Position numbers and translations under genes: made by a program. This document shows positions 6,016 to 8,813 of a stretch of DNA of 8,813 nt, one piece after another (positions within the stretch are counted from its first letter, which is position 1; every line of letters begins with the position of its first letter). The DNA comes from Candidatus Brocadiales bacterium (GTDB taxonomy: Bacteria > Planctomycetota > Brocadiia > Brocadiales > Bathyanammoxibiaceae): NCBI GenBank assembly GCA_030586765.1, contig JAUQZZ010000082.1:1-8813 (forward strand). Reading direction: 5' to 3'. The notes beneath the pieces were generated by a model. It was not told where the DNA came from. It searched no databases and worked only from the letters and a program-made list of their open reading frames with translations.

Positions 6016-6969
6016 TTAAACTGGAGATGTGGTAGCCCAGTCAACTTTAGTAAGTAAGGCACGAATATTCCTACCTAATTTACAGTCAATGCTTTTAGTG
6101 AAACTTATCCGGCCCCAGAGATTATGATAGAATTCCATTACAGATAAGCCGAGCATAGAAGAAGCCATCTCCATACCTAATGCATCCGGCCAAGCATTCC
6201 GAATATCTTTTTTTAATCTTCTAACAAATTCACGAGTAGGACGAATTCTATCATTTACCACTAAACCTGTAACAATTTGCTGTTTGTCTCTCCCACAAAA
6301 TTTCATCTTCTGGACCGAAACCTTAAAACCAGCTTCTTGTACGAACTGTAGAAATATGCCCTTAAAAGGCTTCAAATTCATATTGCCTGAAACTGTAATG
6401 TCATCAACATACCTAGTATAAGCAAGACTTCGGCGTTCACAAAAGGACACAAACCGCTTGTCTATAGGTAGAAATACAAGATTGGCCAAAAGTGTACTTG
6501 TTGGAGAACCTTGAGGTAGTCCTTCATTAAATGTTACTAATTTGCCAATAAACCAGGACGTATTATCATCGTAGCCTATTCTTTTTAATGCACTAACCAC
6601 CATCTCAAACTTTATACTTGGAAAGAAGTCCTTAATATCTATATTGACAACCATATCTTTACCTAGATGCGCTCTGGCATTGGTTAATATAGAACGTCTA
6701 GAGATGCCTCCGTGAAGATAGCTTGGCAATTGTATTCTTTTCTCTATATCAGACTTTATTAGATATTGTATTGATTTTAGTTTTCCATTTGGTGGGGTTA
6801 TTATTCTGAAACCTCCGCCTTTCTTTTTCAGTGGGAAAGACAAATAATAATTGTCTATATTTTCTATTATTTGGTAAAGGTCGCATGCTGGAGTTTGAGT
6901 AATTTCAGAAGCTTTACATCCTGACTTAACTTCAATAATGTTAGGATTTCGCAATTGTGGTAGGACCAT
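6016..6969 (-). CDS. Retron-type reverse transcriptase, 317 aa
   Basis: Retron reverse transcriptases copy part of a structured msr-msd RNA into msDNA primed from a branched guanosine. Seen here: FRIITPPNGKLKSIQYLI (54-71), the retron X-region NAxxH as NARAH (97-101), catalytic Asp in NIDIKDFFPSI (Asp111), motif B LPQGSPTSTLLANLVF (151-166), motif C YVDD (187-190), and the retron Y-region VTG in QIVTGLVVND (233-235), followed by a helical thumb. NAxxH plus VTG are the family hallmarks that separate retrons from group II introns and DGRs. The usual YADD is YVDD here. I chose ATG 6969 over TTG 6981; GAGAG precedes it. It overlaps the XRE gene by 29 nt, so translation is probably coupled. No protease, ATPase or nuclease domain is fused. 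Codon use is AT-rich compared with dprA. Confidence 0.92.
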   Translation of the reverse strand: MVLPQLRNPNIIEVKSGCKASEITQTPACDLYQIIENIDNYYLSFPLKKKGGGFRIITPPNGKLKSIQYLIKSDIEKRIQLPSYLHGGISRRSILTNARAHLGKDMVVNIDIKDFFPSIKFEMVVSALKRIGYDDNTSWFIGKLVTFNEGLPQGSPTSTLLANLVFLPIDKRFVSFCERRSLAYTRYVDDITVSGNMNLKPFKGIFLQFVQEAGFKVSVQKMKFCGRDKQQIVTGLVVNDRIRPTREFVRRLKKDIRNAWPDALGMEMASSMLGLSVMEFYHNLWGRISFTKSIDCKLGRNIRALLTKVDWATTSPV

Positions 6970-7255
6970 TACGGCTCTCAAAATAATGGCGGACGATGGT
7001 CTTGGCTAACTCAATAATTTTTCTATCTTGCCTGCTAACCTGTTTGTTTATTTCTACCGATTCCCAAAACATAATCTCATAAGGTAACTTCAGGACATTA
7101 CAGATTTTTTTTATTAAAGCGATACTTGGTTCCTTTCTCCCCTTTTCTAAAGACGAAAGATAGGATGGTGTAACTCCTGCTTGTTTAGCAAGCTCTTTTT
7201 GGGTTAATTCCTCTTGAATCCTGTATCTTTTTATTGCTTTACCAAAGTTTAACAT
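6941..7255 (-). CDS. XRE-family helix-turn-helix regulator of the retron operon, 104 aa
   Basis: Residues 4-60 form a lambda-repressor-like HTH: FGKAIKRYRIQEELTQKELA, AGVTPSYLSSLEKGRKEPS (recognition helix about 28-38) and IALIKKICNVLKLPYEIMF. A charged helical tail of about 40 residues (VEINKQVSRQDRKIIELAKT) may dimerise or contact a partner. GAAGG lies 7 nt before the ATG. The 3' end overlaps the reverse transcriptase start in another frame, so the two are made together. The gene lies between the candidate msr-msd and the reverse transcriptase, the position usually held by the retron accessory or effector gene. A likely operator is the palindrome over the operon promoter at 7993-8009. Whether it only regulates or also acts as the antitoxin or effector partner cannot be read from sequence. 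Confidence 0.9.
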   Translation of the reverse strand: MLNFGKAIKRYRIQEELTQKELAKQAGVTPSYLSSLEKGRKEPSIALIKKICNVLKLPYEIMFWESVEINKQVSRQDRKIIELAKTIVRHYFESRNGPTTIAKS

Positions 7256-7280
7256 ATTTTACCTTCTGCTAAGTTAAAAA

Positions 7281-7671
7281 AGGGTCGGTCGACTTTATTC
7301 GTCACCCATCAACTTATCAAGACCCCTTTTCATGCTGTGTCTCAAAGCAAATGCTAGGCACTGCAAAGTGGCAAGGAATACTTGCCAAGGCAAGCTTATC
7401 CGGCCACTTGCAGGTGCCCTCAACATTTCAGTGAGTAGTACAGCATGCTTTTGGGCCTTTCGTCTGTTCTGGTCATTAAGATACCTTTCGTTAGATACTT
7501 CATATAATAACTTCTCTAACTTCTTGGCATCTTCAATAGGAAGAGGGACTTCCCCCTTACTGATACTTGCCTTATTCATGGCGATCACCTCCCTTCGTTC
7601 TTTGATAAAATGACCAGTTAAATGTAAACGGGACACCACTGCGATGGTCACGCAATGATGAACCGACCCTC
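7281..7671 (-). ncRNA. Candidate msr-msd RNA of the retron
   Basis: Two lines support a structured RNA. First, AGGGTCGGT (7670-7662) and ACCGACCCT (7289-7281) are perfect inverted repeats at the ends, the position of retron a1/a2, and the second arm runs into TTTTTT. Second, 7447-7331 folds into a very long imperfect hairpin: CATGCTGT pairs with ACAGCATG at the base; AAATG with CATTT; GGGCAC, CTGCAA and GTGGC with GCCAC, TTGCAG and GTGCC with small bulges; and CTTGCC with GGCAAG at the tip, roughly 40 pairs in all. A nested pair TTATCAA (about 7607-7601) with TTGATAA (7320-7314) and a hairpin TGACCA/TGGTCA (7650-7611) fit the msr part. At about 390 nt it is long for a retron RNA and the branching G is not identified, so the boundaries are tentative. 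Confidence 0.5.
7295..7579 (-). CDS. Possible small protein of 94 aa, overlapping the candidate msd
   Basis: I recognise no family. A strong ribosome binding site (GGGAGGTGATC, close to a full anti-16S match) lies 8 nt before ATG 7579, and the frame stays open to a TAA just before the a2-like repeat. The product is basic and helical: EDAKKLEKLLYEVSNERYLN, then QNRRKAQKHAVLLTEMLRAP, then ISLPWQVFLATLQCLAFALR, which is amphipathic or weakly hydrophobic and could touch a membrane. In favour of a protein are the ribosome binding site and a plausible amino-acid composition. Against it, the last 60 codons coincide with a long RNA hairpin that would constrain or explain the sequence on its own. If real, it is a candidate retron effector. 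An upstream in-frame start at 7651 has no ribosome binding site. Confidence 0.4.
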   Translation of the reverse strand: MNKASISKGEVPLPIEDAKKLEKLLYEVSNERYLNDQNRRKAQKHAVLLTEMLRAPASGRISLPWQVFLATLQCLAFALRHSMKRGLDKLMGDE

Positions 7672-7679
7672 TTAAATAA

Positions 7680-7992
7680 ATACTATGCTTTGAGTTCCCC
7701 TGCAGACCTTGTCTTATCCTCTCTCCCTTCTAAGAGCTAGATTAAGATAATTGAGCAATAGCCTATCAAATACTTGGCCTGCCCTTTCTCTCTTCTGAAA
7801 CCAGAATTAAATCTCTAGCTCTTTAGGGTTTCTACCCATTCCCTTGCGTTAAAAGCAAGGATTGACAGGAAGAAGGCCATTAACCCAGGAGCATCCAAAA
7901 GTGAAGGCAAAAACAAAATGCCTTCGGCGTGAAAGGAGGTTCCTTATGAAAGCAAGCACCCTGTTGTCAAAGAACAGCCCCACTTGGGACTA
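7680..7992 (-). other. Gene-free structured leader upstream of the retron operon
   Basis: About 310 nt without a convincing gene but with several hairpins. A long-range stem pairs CCCT plus AAGAGCTAGA (7828-7814) with TCTAGCTCTT plus AGGG (7741-7725). It encloses a TTCTG-GTTT-CAGAA hairpin (7806-7793) and a weaker GCC/GGC hairpin (7778-7761), which looks like a multi-branch junction. Upstream are CCTTGC/GCAAGG (7860-7842), GAAGGCA/TGCCTTC (7925-7903) and CTGTT/AACAG near 7965. It could be a 5' leader element, part of the retron RNA, or a separate small RNA. I find no match to a riboswitch or tRNA that I know. Confidence 0.4.
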
Positions 7993-8009
7993 TACTACAT
8001 ATTGTAGTA
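7993..8009. promoter_or_regulatory. Candidate operator: 7-3-7 perfect palindrome
   Basis: TACTACA and TGTAGTA are perfect inverted repeats with the 3-nt spacer TAT. The size and symmetry fit a dimeric XRE repressor, and the site covers the -10 box of the promoter on the minus strand. Autoregulation by the operon's own XRE protein is an inference. Confidence 0.5.
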
Positions 8010-8028
8010 AGTTTAACTGTGAGTGCAA
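8001..8028 (-). promoter_or_regulatory. Candidate promoter of the retron operon
   Basis: On the minus strand TTGCAC (8028-8023) is followed after 16 nt by TACAAT (8006-8001), a 5/6 match to the -10 consensus. Transcription would begin near 7994, inside the palindromic operator, and read the leader, the candidate msr-msd, xre and the reverse transcriptase. A second weaker candidate starts with TTGACA at 7970-7965, with CATAAG 16 nt further on. Confidence 0.4.
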
Positions 8029-8046
8029 GAAAAAAATAAAAAAATT

Positions 8047-8069
8047 TTACCCTTTAACAAACCTCTTCC
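8047..8069. repeat. Direct repeat at the dprA 3' end, right border of the retron module
   Basis: This 23-nt stretch, including the dprA stop codon, matches 5950-5972 at 21 of 23 positions in direct orientation; the shared core is ACAAACCTCTTCC. The two copies bracket the reverse transcriptase, xre, the candidate RNA and the leader, about 2.1 kb. Direct repeats of a host gene 3' end around a mobile segment are what site-specific insertion leaves behind, although no integrase is present in this window. Confidence 0.6.
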
Positions 8070-8813
8070 CTGGCAGTTGCTTCACCAGCTTCTTTAGCTC
8101 CAGCATGGTCAGGTTGCTGGACACGACATGGGTAGGGAGACCGCTTGCCTCGGTAATCTCGTCAATAGTCTTGGGACGACTGCTCAGGAGGGAGAGTATC
8201 TTCTCTTCGTTGGGGTTCAGATTGCGGTTGCCGGAAGACCGAAGGCTGGAAACTGAAGGCCGAGGGCCGTCGGCGCCGCCTAGTCCCTCCGGGGCGGACT
8301 CCTTTACCATTAGCCCCTCGCCCAGTGGGCCCAGTTCATCCAGGATATCAGAGACATCCTCCACGAGCTTTGCCCCCTCTTTGATGAGCTTGTGGGTACC
8401 ACGGCTGGAGGGGCTGTCTATCTGCCCTGGCAGGGCGAAGACCTCCTTGCCCTGTTCCAGTGCCCAGTGGGCGGTTATTAGTGAACCGCTCCTCTGCCCT
8501 GCCTCTATCACCACCACCCCAAGGGATAGTCCGCTGATGAGTCTGTTGCGCGGGGGGAAGTTGGTCCTGTCGGGAGGGGTGAGCATGGGGAGTTCTGAGA
8601 CTATGGCCCCCTCCTTGCTTATCCTCTCTGCCAGTTCTACGTTCTCCCTGGGGTAAATCCTGGCCAGGCCACAGCCCATTACCGCAATGGTCCTGGCCCC
8701 GGCCTTGAGGGCACCAGAGTGGGCCGAGGTATCTATGCCCCTGGCAAGCCCGCTTACTATGGTAAAGCCGGCATGTCCCAGTACACCGGCAAATCGCTCT
8801 GCCTGAATCTGTC
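8047..8813 (-). CDS. dprA: DNA processing protein DprA (5' end outside window)
   Basis: DprA binds incoming single-stranded DNA and loads RecA during natural transformation; it is also widespread in bacteria not known to be competent. The visible part starts in the Rossmann-like domain: FTIVSGLARGIDTSAHSGAL, TIAVMGCGLARIYPRENVEL, GAIVSELPMLTPPDRTNFPP, RNRLISGLSLGVVVIEAGQR, SGSLITAHWALEQGKEVFAL and PGQI, all family signatures. After a linker of about 50 residues comes a C-terminal winged-helix domain (NPNEEKILSLLSSRPKTIDE through LELKKLVKQLPGKRFVKG). The N-terminal third, including any SAM-like domain, lies beyond the right edge. The linker contains GPRPSVSSLRSSGNRN, which resembles yet another dispersed-repeat translation. 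After the TAA the minus strand is very U-rich (two T runs), possibly aiding termination, but without a clear hairpin. Confidence 0.93.
   Translation of the reverse strand, partial: QIQAERFAGVLGHAGFTIVSGLARGIDTSAHSGALKAGARTIAVMGCGLARIYPRENVELAERISKEGAIVSELPMLTPPDRTNFPPRNRLISGLSLGVVVIEAGQRSGSLITAHWALEQGKEVFALPGQIDSPSSRGTHKLIKEGAKLVEDVSDILDELGPLGEGLMVKESAPEGLGGADGPRPSVSSLRSSGNRNLNPNEEKILSLLSSRPKTIDEITEASGLPTHVVSSNLTMLELKKLVKQLPGKRFVKG

Noticed and set aside
7331..7447. Long hairpin interpreted as an integron attC site or a MITE
   Set aside because: No attC core sites (RYYYAAC/GTTRRRY) and no target-site duplication at its ends are visible; the retron context explains it better.
7903..7925. GAAGGCA/TGCCTTC hairpin as a rho-independent terminator of dprA
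   Set aside because: It is not followed by a clear T run on the minus strand (CACTTTTGG) and lies more than 100 nt past the stop; better treated as part of the structured leader.
7862..8656. Long plus-strand open frame, with AAAGGAGG 7 nt before an ATG at 7946
   Set aside because: Most of it is antisense to the clearly conserved dprA and its translation there is Ser/Pro-rich, as expected for a shadow. The ribosome binding site at 7933-7940 is striking, but the short unique part (about 34 codons) has no recognisable features.
1..8813. CRISPR array, tRNA or rRNA genes
   Set aside because: No regularly spaced direct repeats of CRISPR size and no tRNA or rRNA signature sequences were found on either strand.

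Overview
The window looks like chromosomal DNA of an uncultured Gram-negative environmental bacterium. An outer-membrane porin with a C-terminal aromatic residue supports the Gram-negative call. Short palindromic and low-complexity repeats lie inside and between genes, and their translations (for example LRQAQDKPFG, NSEIRNPKSAI, VYCLLPAVYCLLL) resemble repeat-derived peptides I associate with anammox Planctomycetota (Brocadiales) and a few other environmental lineages. The taxonomic call is a low-confidence inference from memory. Every gene I accept is on the minus strand, so transcription runs from high to low coordinates.

From 64 to 5290 there is an apparent operon read as: a small secreted protein of unknown function (4593-5222, TTG start), an outer-membrane porin coupled to it by an abutting stop and start (3166-4592), an FAD-dependent oxidoreductase (1605-3119), and a GT-C type membrane glycosyltransferase (64-1608) overlapping the oxidoreductase by an ATGA. 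The porin is split by a single-base frame change at a run of ten G residues. Restoring the frame gives one continuous barrel of about 475 residues ending in Phe-Arg-Trp. Dispersed repeats supply the porin signal peptide, the start of the oxidoreductase, its C-terminal tail and probably the N-terminus of the glycosyltransferase.

From 5373 to 8046 the DNA becomes clearly more AT-rich and accessory in character. It holds a hicBA toxin-antitoxin pair (5373-5783) and a retron-like module (about 5950-8046): a retron-type reverse transcriptase with NAxxH, YVDD and VTG motifs, an XRE regulator translationally overlapping it, and a strongly structured segment upstream. That segment contains an imperfect hairpin of about 117 nt (7331-7447), enclosed by a distant 9-bp inverted repeat (7281-7289 with 7662-7670). 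This is the layout expected of an msr-msd RNA. A 94-codon ORF with a very good ribosome binding site occupies the same bases. Further upstream lie a structured leader and a promoter whose -10 box sits inside a perfect 7-3-7 palindrome, a plausible operator for the XRE protein.

From 8047 to the right edge is dprA (5' end outside the window). Its last 23 bases recur almost exactly (21 of 23) at 5950-5972, just beyond the reverse transcriptase, where a degenerate copy of the DprA C-terminal tail can still be read. The retron module is therefore flanked by direct repeats of the dprA 3' end, which suggests insertion at that site.
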